DNA of 64,000 nt from an uncultured Odoribacter sp. Its GTDB lineage: Bacteria; Bacteroidota; Bacteroidia; Bacteroidales; Marinifilaceae. Positions 25,418-34,543 of this stretch are shown in pieces (position 1 is the stretch's first letter; the number at the start of each line of letters is the position of its first letter). The position numbers and the translations under genes were made by a program. The DNA lies in assembly GCA_910588375.1 (NCBI GenBank), contig CAJUQA010000017.1:1-64000 (forward strand), read 5' to 3'. A model generated the notes under the pieces. It ran no database searches and was not told the DNA's origin. It saw only the letters and a program-made list of their open reading frames with translations.

Positions 25418-27583
25418 ATGAAATATTATTTGTTGCTGTGGTTGTTTGTGTTTGCAGCGGTGGTGCATGGGCAGGCCGCTGATAAAAAAGTGATTCGTAT
25501 CTCGACCGGTGAGACCGATTTGATTTTTCAGGTGGGGACGAACGGACGTCTGTATCAGGCGTATCTGGGCGCGCGTCTGTTGAATGAGACGGATTTGGAC
25601 GGTTTTCCCGGGAAATCCGCCAAAGGCTGGGAGGTATATCCCGGCTCCGGTATGGAGGACTATTTTGAACCCGCGCTGGGGATTACTCACCGGGACGGCA
25701 ATATGGCCACGTTGCTCAAATATGTTTCTTCTGAACAGCATGCTTCCGATGACAATGTGACGGAAACGGTTATTACCCTCCGGGATGAAGTCTATCCCGT
25801 GGAAGTGAAACTGCATTATACGGCTTTCCACAAAGAAAACATCATCAAGGCGTGGAGTGAAATCCGCCATCAGGAAAAGAAGCCGGTGCGCCTGTTCCGC
25901 TATGCTTCTTCGATGCTTTATCTGGAGGCTGCCCGTTACTTCCTTACGGAGTTCAGCGGCGATTGGGCAAAGGAAGTGAGGATGAGTTCGCAGGAATTGC
26001 AGTTCGGAAAGAAAATTCTGGATACCAAACTGGGCTCCAGAGCCGCCATGCATGTGCAGCCCTTTTTCCAATTGGGTGTGGGACAGGAGGTGTCTGAAAA
26101 TCACGAGGACGTACTGGTGGGGACTGTAGGATGGACGGGAAATTTCCGTTTTACCTTTGAAGTCGATAATCTGGGAGATTTGCGTGTCATTTCGGGCATA
26201 AATCCGTATGCTTCCGATTATGAACTCCGACCGGGGGAATGGTTTAAAACCCCGGAATTTATTTTTACATACAGCACTCAGGGGGTGGGAAAAGCCAGCC
26301 GAGATTTCCATGACTGGGCACGTCGCTATCAGGTGAAAGACGGCTTGGGCGAACGACTGACATTGCTTAATAACTGGGAAAATACCGGCTTCGATTTCAA
26401 CGAAGAGAAATTGCTGGCGTTGATGAAAGAAGCCCGGCAGTTGGGCGTTGACATGTTCCTCTTGGATGACGGCTGGTTCGGTAACAAATACCCGCGCAAA
26501 GACGACCGGGCGGGCTTGGGCGATTGGGAGCACACGGCGGATAAACTGCCGCATGGGGTAAACGCTTTGGTGAAAGGAGCGGAGAAGGCAGGTGTGAAGT
26601 TCGGTATCTGGATAGAGCCTGAAATGGTGAATCCCAAAAGCGAATTGTTTGAAAAACATCCGGAATGGGTCATCCACCAGCCGAACCGGGAATTGTATTA
26701 TTTCCGCAACCAGTTGGTGCTGGATATGAGCAACCCCGAAGTGCAGGATTTCGTCTATGGCATTGTGGACGGACTCATGACGGAAAATCCGGAAATCGCT
26801 TTCTTCAAATGGGACTGTAACAGCCCGATAACCAATATTTATTCGCCTTATTTGAAGGAAAAACAATCGCAGTTGTATGTAGACCATGTGCGGGGCATCT
26901 ATCGGGTGTTGGAACGTCTGAATGCCAAATATCCCCATCTGCCCATGATGTTGTGTTCGGGAGGGGGCGCCCGTTGTGATTACGAAGCGTTGAAATATTT
27001 CACGGAATTTTGGCCGAGTGACAATACCGACCCCGTGGAACGTATTTTTATCCAATGGGGATACTCCCAGCTGTTCCCTTCCCAGGTATTGTGTGCCCAT
27101 GTCACCGGCTGGGGACGGCAGCCTTTGAAGTTCCGGGTGGATGTTGCCATGATGTGTAAACTGGGATTTGACATCGGGATAGCAGGCATGAGTGAGGATG
27201 AACAACAGTTCTGCCGGACGGCGGTAAGTCATTTCAAACGGCTTTCGCCCGTGATTTTGCAGGGTGATTTTTACCGTCTGGTGTCTCCTTATGAAACAAA
27301 CCATGCGGCCGTGATGCACGTGGCGAAAGACCGCGGGAAAGCAGTCGTATATGCTTACGACCTGCATCCCCGTTTCGGTGAAAAGCTGCTCCCGGTGAAA
27401 TTACAGGGACTCGATCCGCAACGGAAGTATAAAGTGGAAGAAATCAACCTCCTGCCGGGGAAAAAATCCCGTTTGCTATGCAACGGTGCGGTTTTCAGCG
27501 GCGATTATCTGATGAAAGCGGGACTCGAACTTCTGACCACCGCCCACACCGCCAGCCGGATTATCGAGCTTACCGCCCAGTAG
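25418..27583 (+). CDS. alpha-galactosidase, glycoside hydrolase family 36
   Basis: 721 residues from ATG 25418, which begins a signal peptide (MKYYLLLWLFVFAAVVHGQA). ATG 25412 or TTG 25409 are alternatives that add only two or three residues. GH36 signatures: substrate loop MFLLDDGWFG, GIWIEPEMVNP, the nucleophile Asp in FFKWDCN, CSGGGARCD, and the acid/base Asp in WPSDNTDP. It removes terminal alpha-galactose from raffinose-type sugars or galactomannan, probably in the periplasm. It stands alone, without SusC/SusD or a regulator. Confidence 0.94.
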   Translation: MKYYLLLWLFVFAAVVHGQAADKKVIRISTGETDLIFQVGTNGRLYQAYLGARLLNETDLDGFPGKSAKGWEVYPGSGMEDYFEPALGITHRDGNMATLLKYVSSEQHASDDNVTETVITLRDEVYPVEVKLHYTAFHKENIIKAWSEIRHQEKKPVRLFRYASSMLYLEAARYFLTEFSGDWAKEVRMSSQELQFGKKILDTKLGSRAAMHVQPFFQLGVGQEVSENHEDVLVGTVGWTGNFRFTFEVDNLGDLRVISGINPYASDYELRPGEWFKTPEFIFTYSTQGVGKASRDFHDWARRYQVKDGLGERLTLLNNWENTGFDFNEEKLLALMKEARQLGVDMFLLDDGWFGNKYPRKDDRAGLGDWEHTADKLPHGVNALVKGAEKAGVKFGIWIEPEMVNPKSELFEKHPEWVIHQPNRELYYFRNQLVLDMSNPEVQDFVYGIVDGLMTENPEIAFFKWDCNSPITNIYSPYLKEKQSQLYVDHVRGIYRVLERLNAKYPHLPMMLCSGGGARCDYEALKYFTEFWPSDNTDPVERIFIQWGYSQLFPSQVLCAHVTGWGRQPLKFRVDVAMMCKLGFDIGIAGMSEDEQQFCRTAVSHFKRLSPVILQGDFYRLVSPYETNHAAVMHVAKDRGKAVVYAYDLHPRFGEKLLPVKLQGLDPQRKYKVEEINLLPGKKSRLLCNGAVFSGDYLMKAGLELLTTAHTASRIIELTAQ

Positions 27584-27682
27584 GAATTTCTGAATGATTG
27601 TAAAAAAAAGTTGCAAATCCTTTCGGATAATCCTTTGTTTTATTATGTTTGTAGGGGTGAGAGAATAAAATGAGGTGTTATC

Positions 27683-29569
27683 ATGCAGGTACAGGAAGAT
27701 TTCAATCGGATATTGGCCGAAAGGGAAGCCGCTTTTATGGAAAAAGTGGTGGCAGGCAGGAGCGATGAGGACAGGCTCCGCATATTGGATGCTTATGAAT
27801 TTGCGCACAAGGCCCATGAGGGACAATACCGCAAAAGCGGCCATCCTTACGTTATTCATCCTATTTCGGTGGCGACGATTGTGGCCGATGAACTGAAACT
27901 GGGAACGAATCCGATTATTGCCGCGCTGCTGCATGATGTGGTGGAAGACACCCCCTATACGGTGGATGAAATCCGTGAACGTTTCGGGGAAGATGTCGCT
28001 TTTCTGGTGCGTGTAGTGACTAAGCAGAAGAAGACCGTGTATGAGATGTCCAAGCAACTGGATAACTTCAAACAGATGCTGGATTCTATCAATTACGATA
28101 TCCGGGCTTTGCTGATTAAATTGGCCGACCGCTTGCATAATATGCGTACGTTGGACAGCATGAGTCCCGATAAGCAAATGAAAATAGCTGGGGAGACGGA
28201 TTATTTTTATGCCCCGTTGGCTAACCGCCTGGGACTTTATCGGGTAAAGACAGAACTGGAGAATCTGAGTCTCCGTTTCCGTACGCCGCTCGAGTATGCG
28301 GAACTGGAACGCCAGATTGCCCGCTTTGAGGAAGAAAACCGGGAGACTATCGAACGTTTCCTGCAGCCCATTCGGCGACGTTTGCAGGAATGCGGGATAA
28401 AAGCCCGGGTCAGTTGTAAAAACCGGGGTGTCTGTGCCATCTGGCGAAAGATGCAATTATCGGGATTGTCGTTCAGGCAAGTGGAGCCTTTACAGATAAT
28501 CCCGATTGTTTTTGAAACCAATTCGGAGCGGGGTGTTTCCGAAAAGAACCAGTGTCTGGAAATCTATTCCGTATTGACGGACCTGTATAAAGAAAAACCG
28601 GGGAGTCTGGTCAATTATGTGGATTCCCCGAAGGAAAACGGATACCAGGCCATTCACTGCAAAGTGATGTGCAGTAGCGGACAGTGGGTGGAGGTTCACA
28701 TTGCATCCGAAAGGATGGAGTATAATTCCGCTTTGGGATGTGTGGCTGCCGGGAAGGGGGTGGAACATTGGGTCGAAACTTTTAAAGCCGTCCTGCATGA
28801 CATCGCGGATTGCGGCAAGGAAGACGGATTCATAGAAAATGTGGTGTGCAATTTTTATAATGACGACATCACGGTCTTTACGCCCAAAGGCCACAGCGTG
28901 GTATTGCCCAAAGGGGCTACACCCGTGGATATGGCTTATGAGATACATACCGATATCGGGAACCATGCCAAGTATGCCCGGGTGAACGGGCAATTGGCTT
29001 CTTTGCGCACTGTGCTCAAAAGAGGCGACCGCGTGGACATCGGTACGGAAGAAGAAGCCTGCCCGCAGGAGGAGTGGCTGGGATTTATCAAGACCTACAA
29101 GGCCAGAAAGGCCGTAACCAACTTTTTGCGCAAGGCGAAGGCCGGTCAGAAGAAGTCGGATTACCGCCTGTGTTCCGATTGTTGTCCGCTGCCCGGAGAC
29201 GAGGTGTCGGGGTTCCGGAACGAAGATGGCACGATTACGGTGCACAAACGCAATTGCCACAAAGCCATTTCTTTATCTGCCAAGGCGGGTGACTCCATTG
29301 TCTCCGTGGATTTACAGGCGGACGAAAAGAAAAAATTCCCCGTATCCATCCGCGTAAAATGTATAGACAGGGATAAACTGCTCTTTGACCTTGTAAAAGT
29401 GATTTCAATAGAATTGAATCTGTTGATAGACGGGCTGTCCATCACGGTGACCGACTCCATCGCCGATTGCATCTTCGGCTTCGAGGTCAGTTCCGTGGAC
29501 GAACTTACTGCCGTGATAGCCTCCATCAGTCGGGTCCGCGGCGTCGAAGAAGTGAAACGGAAAAGTTAA
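27683..29569 (+). CDS. RelA/SpoT homologue with intact hydrolase and degenerate synthetase domain
   Basis: 628 residues, about 100 shorter than the usual Rel. The HD hydrolase domain looks intact (HPYVIHPISVA; LLHDVVEDT with His84-Asp85 and Glu88-Asp89; KLADRLHNMRTL). The synthetase domain is diverged: the substrate loop that normally reads RFKDYI is SLVNYV (residues 308-313), the aspartate of the FDLLAxR motif is missing in FRQVEPLQIIPI (264-273), and QIRT is HIAS. TGS (DDITVFTPKGHSVVLPKG), zinc-finger (CSDCCPLPGD) and ACT domains follow. Predicted role: (p)ppGpp hydrolysis and stress sensing. Confidence 0.88.
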   Translation: MQVQEDFNRILAEREAAFMEKVVAGRSDEDRLRILDAYEFAHKAHEGQYRKSGHPYVIHPISVATIVADELKLGTNPIIAALLHDVVEDTPYTVDEIRERFGEDVAFLVRVVTKQKKTVYEMSKQLDNFKQMLDSINYDIRALLIKLADRLHNMRTLDSMSPDKQMKIAGETDYFYAPLANRLGLYRVKTELENLSLRFRTPLEYAELERQIARFEEENRETIERFLQPIRRRLQECGIKARVSCKNRGVCAIWRKMQLSGLSFRQVEPLQIIPIVFETNSERGVSEKNQCLEIYSVLTDLYKEKPGSLVNYVDSPKENGYQAIHCKVMCSSGQWVEVHIASERMEYNSALGCVAAGKGVEHWVETFKAVLHDIADCGKEDGFIENVVCNFYNDDITVFTPKGHSVVLPKGATPVDMAYEIHTDIGNHAKYARVNGQLASLRTVLKRGDRVDIGTEEEACPQEEWLGFIKTYKARKAVTNFLRKAKAGQKKSDYRLCSDCCPLPGDEVSGFRNEDGTITVHKRNCHKAISLSAKAGDSIVSVDLQADEKKKFPVSIRVKCIDRDKLLFDLVKVISIELNLLIDGLSITVTDSIADCIFGFEVSSVDELTAVIASISRVRGVEEVKRKS

Positions 29570-29601
29570 AGGGGACGTTTTCGTTTGCTGTATATTTACA
29601 T

Positions 29602-29609
29602 TATCTTTG
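29602..29609 (+). promoter_or_regulatory. -7 promoter element for nagB
   Basis: TATCTTTG matches TAnnTTTG, 23 bases upstream of the nagB start. The nearest TTTG upstream is too close to be a standard -33. Confidence 0.55.
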
Positions 29610-29632
29610 AAGAAAATTAAACATTTGGAACG

Positions 29633-30442
29633 ATGAGACTTATTATTCAACCGGATTATCAGAATGTGTCGCAGTGGGCGGCGAATTACGTGGCTGCGAA
29701 AATCCGTCGGGCGAATCCGACGGAGGAAAAACCTTTTGTGTTGGGGCTTCCTACGGGTTCTTCCCCTCTGGGTATGTATAAAGCGTTGATAGAATTGTAT
29801 AAGAAGGGCGTGGTGTCTTTCAAGCATGTGATTACTTTTAATATGGATGAATATGTAGGGCTTCCCGAAGAACATCCCGAGAGTTACCACTCTTTTATGT
29901 GGAATAATTTTTTCAGCCATATTGATATTCAGCGGGAACATGTCAATATCCTGAACGGGAATGCCGCCGATTTGGAAAAAGAGTGCGAGCAATACGAAGA
30001 GCGGATAAAAGCGGCGGGCGGTATTGATTTGTTTCTGGGCGGAATCGGTCCCGACGGTCACATCGCTTTTAACGAACCGGGTTCTTCCCTAGCATCCCGT
30101 ACGCGGGTGAAGACGCTTACCACGGATACGATTATCGCCAATTCCCGTTTTTTTGACAATGATGTAAATAAAGTGCCCAAGACTTCTTTGACGGTAGGTG
30201 TGGGAACGGTGCTGGATGCTAAGGAGGTGCTGATTATCGTGAATGGACACAATAAGGCCCGTGCTTTGTATCATGCCGTGGAAGGAGCGGTGAACCAGAT
30301 GTGGACTATCAGTGCCCTCCAGTTACACCGGAAAGGAATTATTGTGTGTGATGATGCGGCAACTGTGGAACTAAAAGTGGGAACTTACCGTTATTTCAAG
30401 GATATTGAATCGGCCCATTTGAATCCGGATTCCCTGTTGTAA
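29633..30442 (+). CDS. nagB: glucosamine-6-phosphate deaminase
   Basis: 269 residues, the usual NagB length. It converts glucosamine-6-phosphate to fructose-6-phosphate and ammonia. Visible motifs: [17 protein letters not shown] near the N-terminus, [10 protein letters not shown] with the catalytic Asp, [20 protein letters not shown] with the catalytic Asp/His pair, and [20 protein letters not shown]. It has its own promoter and a strong terminator, so it is monocistronic and not part of a nagA operon here. Confidence 0.96.
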   Translation: MRLIIQPDYQNVSQWAANYVAAKIRRANPTEEKPFVLGLPTGSSPLGMYKALIELYKKGVVSFKHVITFNMDEYVGLPEEHPESYHSFMWNNFFSHIDIQREHVNILNGNAADLEKECEQYEERIKAAGGIDLFLGGIGPDGHIAFNEPGSSLASRTRVKTLTTDTIIANSRFFDNDVNKVPKTSLTVGVGTVLDAKEVLIIVNGHNKARALYHAVEGAVNQMWTISALQLHRKGIIVCDDAATVELKVGTYRYFKDIESAHLNPDSLL

Positions 30443-30454
30443 GATAAAGAAAGA

Positions 30455-30536
30455 AAAGCGGACAATGGAAAATATCCGGAAAGGGAAGGCCGTCGAGGGC
30501 TTCTGTGCCGGTAAATTTTTTCCATTGTCCGTTTTG
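30455..30536 (+). terminator. nagB terminator
   Basis: A perfect 14-bp long-range stem (about 30459-30472 with 30518-30531) encloses an inner hairpin around GGAAGGCC...GTGCC and is followed by TTTTG. Confidence 0.7.
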
Positions 30537-30550
30537 TATCCTATGGAAAA

Positions 30551-31870
30551 ATGATGAATCGTCGTATACTTCGGATTGCCATACCGTCTATTGTGTCGAA
30601 TATCACTGTCCCGTTGCTGGGCTTGGTCGATGTGAGTATTGTCGGTCACATGGGCGAAGCCGCCTACATCGGAGCCATTGCGGTCGGAGGCCTGTTGTTC
30701 AATATGCTGTATTGGAATTTCGGATTCTTGCGTATGGGGACGAGCGGTTTGACTTCTCAGGCATACGGGCGCCAGGATCCGGCCGGAGAGGTGCGGGTTT
30801 TGACGCAAGCATTGTGTGTGGGATTGATTTCTTCGGTGTTTATATTATTGGTACAGTATCCCGTCGAATGGCTGGCTTTCCGTTTATTGGAAACCAGTGT
30901 CGGAGTGGAGGCCTATGCCATACGCTATTTCAGGGTATGTATTTGGGGGGCTCCCGCTGTGTTGATGATGTACGGTTTTAAAGGATGGTTCATCGGGATG
31001 CAGAATTCCCGTTTCCCCATGTTCATCGCTATTGCCGTTAATTGCATCAATATTGTGTGCAGTCTGGTGATGGTGTTTCTGCTGCACTGGAAAATTGAAG
31101 GCGTGGCGTTGGGAACTGTCATTGCCGAGTGGAGCGGTTTGGGAATGGCACTTGTATTGTGGAAAAGGCGTTATGGCTTTCTCAGGGAATATTTTACTTT
31201 CCGGGGAAGTTTGCAGTGGGGGGCCATGAAACGTTTTTTCAGTGTGAACCGGGATATATTCTTCCGTACGGTTTGTCTGATTGCCGTCACGGCTTTTTTT
31301 ACTTCGGCGGGAGCCCGGCAGGGAGATACGATATTGGCTGTAAATACGTTGCTTATGCAGTTGTTCACCCTGTTTTCTTACATCATGGACGGTTTTGCCT
31401 ATGCCGGTGAAGCTTTGGTGGGACGTTATATCGGAGCGTGTGATGCCGGGAAGCTCCGGCATGCCGTCCGGAATCTTTTCGGGTGGGGCGTGGTGTTGTC
31501 GTTGTTGTTTACTCTGCTGTATGGAGTGGGGGGCGAGCGTTTTTTAGGACTTTTGACGGAAGAACGGGAGGTTGTCGAAGAGGCCGGGCATTATTTTTAT
31601 TGGGCAATGGCCGTACCGCTTGCCGGTTTTGCCGCCTTTCTGTGGGATGGCGTATTGATAGGTGCCACCGCCACACGACAAATGCTGCGGGCGATGCTGA
31701 TTGCCTGCGCTTCCTTTTTTCTGCTCTGTTATCTTTTCTCCGGCACGACGGATAATCATGCCTTGTGGGCGGCTTTCCTGATATATCTTGCCTTGAGAGG
31801 GATATTGCAAACCTATTGGGGACGGGTTATCTTTTCCCCGGACTATGGCAGGAAGTTGTCCGGAAAATAG
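30551..31870 (+). CDS. MATE family efflux transporter (NorM/DinF type)
   Basis: 439 residues with twelve predicted membrane helices in two MatE halves. The opening ILRIAIPSIVSNITVPLLGLVDVSIVGHMG and the following GAIAVGGLLFNMLYWNFGFLRMGTSGLTSQAYG are typical of the DinF branch. These transporters export cationic drugs or metabolites in exchange for Na+ or H+. The substrate cannot be told. The second ATG (30554) is a possible alternative start. Confidence 0.93.
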   Translation: MMNRRILRIAIPSIVSNITVPLLGLVDVSIVGHMGEAAYIGAIAVGGLLFNMLYWNFGFLRMGTSGLTSQAYGRQDPAGEVRVLTQALCVGLISSVFILLVQYPVEWLAFRLLETSVGVEAYAIRYFRVCIWGAPAVLMMYGFKGWFIGMQNSRFPMFIAIAVNCINIVCSLVMVFLLHWKIEGVALGTVIAEWSGLGMALVLWKRRYGFLREYFTFRGSLQWGAMKRFFSVNRDIFFRTVCLIAVTAFFTSAGARQGDTILAVNTLLMQLFTLFSYIMDGFAYAGEALVGRYIGACDAGKLRHAVRNLFGWGVVLSLLFTLLYGVGGERFLGLLTEEREVVEEAGHYFYWAMAVPLAGFAAFLWDGVLIGATATRQMLRAMLIACASFFLLCYLFSGTTDNHALWAAFLIYLALRGILQTYWGRVIFSPDYGRKLSGK

Positions 31871-31875
31871 CAAGA

Positions 31876-31906
31876 CAATCCGGAGAATTTTTTCATCCCC
31901 GGATTG
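31876..31906. terminator. hairpin between convergent MATE and fimbrillin-like genes
   Basis: CAATCCGG (31876-31883) pairs with CCGGATTG (31899-31906). The plus direction continues with a T-rich stretch. It lies between two convergent gene ends and may serve both. Confidence 0.55.
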
Positions 31907-31917
31907 CTGTTGTTTGT

Positions 31918-33285
31918 TTATTCTATTTTTTCCATGCGGACGGCATCGATATATAGGCCCTCCTGGCTTGTAGAGAGGGATGTGTAACTGCGGATTTCTA
32001 TCCGGAGCTTGGTGGCGCCTGCCGGAGCTTTGAAGATGTTTCCGGCATATACGTCTTCATATCCGTCTGTCCGGTAGCGGTAAGAGGAGGAGCGTATGGC
32101 CTCCGAGTTCAGATTGGCGGAGCCTGCCATCCAGGTGCTCCAGCAGCGCCATTTCACTTCGTCGGAAGGACTGTTGACAAAGAGGTTCAGTTGATAACAC
32201 CGGCCTTCGGTCACTTCGATGTCCTGATAGAGATAGGTCTTTCCTTCCAGTCGGGCGGCTTTGTTCCCGTCTATGACAGGAGAGTTGACGAGGGTTACTT
32301 TTTTGTCGCTTCCTCCTCCATCCAGTTTCCAGCCGGGCGGAATGTCGTCGGCATCTCCTTCTTCAAAACTGCCGTTTCGGGCTAAGTTGATACCATTCCC
32401 ATTGCCTTCGCAAGGCATTCCCGGAAGTTCGATATACCAGTCTTCTTCCCGGATGACGGTTTTGTCCCATTCGGAAATCCCGGTATAAAAATCGACTTGC
32501 CGGGTATTTCCTGTTGAGCGGAAAATCGCCCTTACTTCCGTGATGCGGTTGGATAGGATGGAGTCAATGGTGTGGACGGGTGTGTTTTCGGAAGCTACTC
32601 CAGCCTTGTATGCCAGCGTGAGAGAACTGCTTTTGCCCGGTGGATATACCAGTATGTCGGTTACGGAGCGTCCGTTGCCGTCCGGTTGGCTGGCGGCTTT
32701 TGTCACAGTGACGGCTTCGCCCGAGTATTTGCCCAAAAGATTCATTTTGGAAGGGATGTTGGCAACCCGGATGTTCAGGTCGTTCATCCAGTCGGGGATG
32801 TTTTCAATGATAACCCTTACGCATCCTACTTTGCGTTCCACGTCGAAGAGAATCGGGTCGCTATTCTTGTTCCCGATGGTAAATTCGGATTTGCCTAACA
32901 GATAGTCCCCGGCTTCCGACCGGAATTCGCCGTTTTGTTGTAAGGATGCGAAAATTTTTGACGGTGTGCTTCCGGCTGTGTATTCCCATATGTCCGGGGT
33001 GTTGCTGTTGGCAATACAATAGCCGGTATAGCTTCCTTCGGGAATTTCCATCCGGAAGAGGTTGCCTTCCCGGATACCGGAGGAGGGAATGGTATAGGCG
33101 GTCAGTTGGTTTTGAGAATCAAACAGGAATAGTTGGCATCCTGCGGGAGGGGTGGTGACGGAGCTTTGCGCCGTTCTGACATACATGGCCACTTCTTTTA
33201 TTTTTGCGGACTCATTCCAAGGTTCCATATCATGGTGACAGGCACATATCGCCGTCACGATGACCATTGTTGCGACTTTTTTCAT
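31918..33285 (-). CDS. FimB/Mfa2-like lipoprotein with C-terminal carbohydrate-binding-like domain
   Basis: 455 residues from ATG 33285, which starts a lipoprotein signal (MVIVTAICAC, then HHD). The longer frame upstream lacks a signal and was rejected. Residues about 25-290 follow the two-domain FimB/Mfa2 plan (QLFLFDSQNQLTAYTIP, SYTGYCIANSNTPDIW, DVERKVGCVRVIIENIPDWMNDLNIRVANIPS, DILVYPP). Mfa2-type proteins anchor fimbriae in Bacteroidales. Residues about 320-455 form a jelly-roll CBM-like domain (NLARNGSFEEGD...PPGWKL, CYQLNLFVNSP). That fusion is atypical for a simple anchor. Confidence 0.75.
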   Translation of the reverse strand: MKKVATMVIVTAICACHHDMEPWNESAKIKEVAMYVRTAQSSVTTPPAGCQLFLFDSQNQLTAYTIPSSGIREGNLFRMEIPEGSYTGYCIANSNTPDIWEYTAGSTPSKIFASLQQNGEFRSEAGDYLLGKSEFTIGNKNSDPILFDVERKVGCVRVIIENIPDWMNDLNIRVANIPSKMNLLGKYSGEAVTVTKAASQPDGNGRSVTDILVYPPGKSSSLTLAYKAGVASENTPVHTIDSILSNRITEVRAIFRSTGNTRQVDFYTGISEWDKTVIREEDWYIELPGMPCEGNGNGINLARNGSFEEGDADDIPPGWKLDGGGSDKKVTLVNSPVIDGNKAARLEGKTYLYQDIEVTEGRCYQLNLFVNSPSDEVKWRCWSTWMAGSANLNSEAIRSSSYRYRTDGYEDVYAGNIFKAPAGATKLRIEIRSYTSLSTSQEGLYIDAVRMEKIE

Positions 33286-33523
33286 TTTTTCGGAATTTAG
33301 CGGTAAAACTTTACAAAATATTCCTCGGCGGGAATGAGGAGAGATATCGCACACCAGCTTTAGTTCTATAAAATTAAGATATTTTTGCAAATTATCGATG
33401 AAGAATGGAAAGTATGTGTATGACGGCCGGAAAATTTTCCGGTTGGCGGATATTGGATTCCGGCAAGGGAGAGAGATAAAAATCCGCTGCCGTATTCGGA
33501 AGCGGAGGAGAGGCTATTGCCGG

Positions 33524-34543
33524 TTACTCCAGCATCAGGCTGATATGGCCCGGATTCTCGAATAACAGGTGTGTCAGTTCTCCGATGTTCAGGTTATAGT
33601 CGGTTTTATGAATGCCGGCTCCGGTTCGGAATACCCGGCCGTTCATGAGCCGGTAATAGCCGTTGTTGGAAGGGATATCGGGGTCGTTTATCTGTAGAAA
33701 TAACGTTTTGCGCGGATGAGTGGCGGCGTATACGGATAATACCTGGGGCACATCAATGATACGTGCCATGCCTTTCGGGGTTATTTTTTTTCCGTTGCCG
33801 ACCGGTATCCGGCATTCGATTTCGCCTTTTTCCCATTTGTGGGCGGCGGCTTGCAGCAGAGCTTCTTTTTCGTTGTCGTTTTCGTATAATAGTTCGTTAA
33901 TCAGTATTTTGTCGGGACAAGGGAGTGCAAAGGCCATCCCTTTGATTCGGGTCCGGTCGTCGCGGAGTAAAAGGAGATTGCCTCCTGATAGATACAGGTC
34001 GTCGAGGATGGTCTTGAAATCTTCCAGCGGATGTTGTACGCAATTTTCCCTTTTTTCCATTTGTGCCTTGAAGTAAGGGTAAAGTTCTTCCGCTTGCACC
34101 GCTTCCCTTTCGGGAAATGATACGGCGGGATTGTCGTTGCGTACGGATAGATAATAATTTTCGGGAGTGTAGGCCAGAACCGGGGCATAGCCTGCCTGCC
34201 GGTAATAGTCATACAGCCGCGGTTCTTGGGGAATTAAAAGGGAAAAGGCGATTTTCCGGTTTTTCATGGTTAGGAAGGCTTCTGTCAGCAGTTTCCGCAT
34301 GAAGCCTCTGGAACGGAAGGAAGGATGTGTGCAGGCACCCGAGATATAAGAAGTGGTGACGGTTTGTCCGTACCAGGTCATGGGATAGGGAAGCATTTGC
34401 AGGGTCGAGATGATTTGACCGTTTTCCTGAAAAAACACGGTGTCGGCTTCACTGTATTTCCGTTCAAAATACAGCCGGAGAAATTCTTCGGTGTCGTTGA
34501 AGCAGATACGCCAGAGATGTATGATTTCTTCTTTCTTATTCAT
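33524..34543 (-). CDS. GNAT family N-acetyltransferase (Eis-like)
   Basis: 339 residues from ATG 34543, which overlaps the stop of the upstream DUF2156 gene by ATGA. An upstream TAC-rich extension is therefore unneeded. The GNAT core is seen as ISGACTHPSFRSRGFMRKLLTEAF (acetyl-CoA loop RSRGFM), followed by AFSLLIPQEPRLYDYYRQAGY. The long C-terminal half (beta-rich, PQVLSVYAA...GGxFR-like) matches the Eis/SCP2-type layout. The acceptor substrate is unknown. It is translationally coupled to the DUF2156 gene. Confidence 0.88.
   Translation of the reverse strand: MNKKEEIIHLWRICFNDTEEFLRLYFERKYSEADTVFFQENGQIISTLQMLPYPMTWYGQTVTTSYISGACTHPSFRSRGFMRKLLTEAFLTMKNRKIAFSLLIPQEPRLYDYYRQAGYAPVLAYTPENYYLSVRNDNPAVSFPEREAVQAEELYPYFKAQMEKRENCVQHPLEDFKTILDDLYLSGGNLLLLRDDRTRIKGMAFALPCPDKILINELLYENDNEKEALLQAAAHKWEKGEIECRIPVGNGKKITPKGMARIIDVPQVLSVYAATHPRKTLFLQINDPDIPSNNGYYRLMNGRVFRTGAGIHKTDYNLNIGELTHLLFENPGHISLMLE

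Noticed and set aside
25385..27367. A 660-codon open frame on the minus strand
   Set aside because: Antisense to the GH36 alpha-galactosidase, with no domain pattern. The plus-strand protein has all catalytic motifs.
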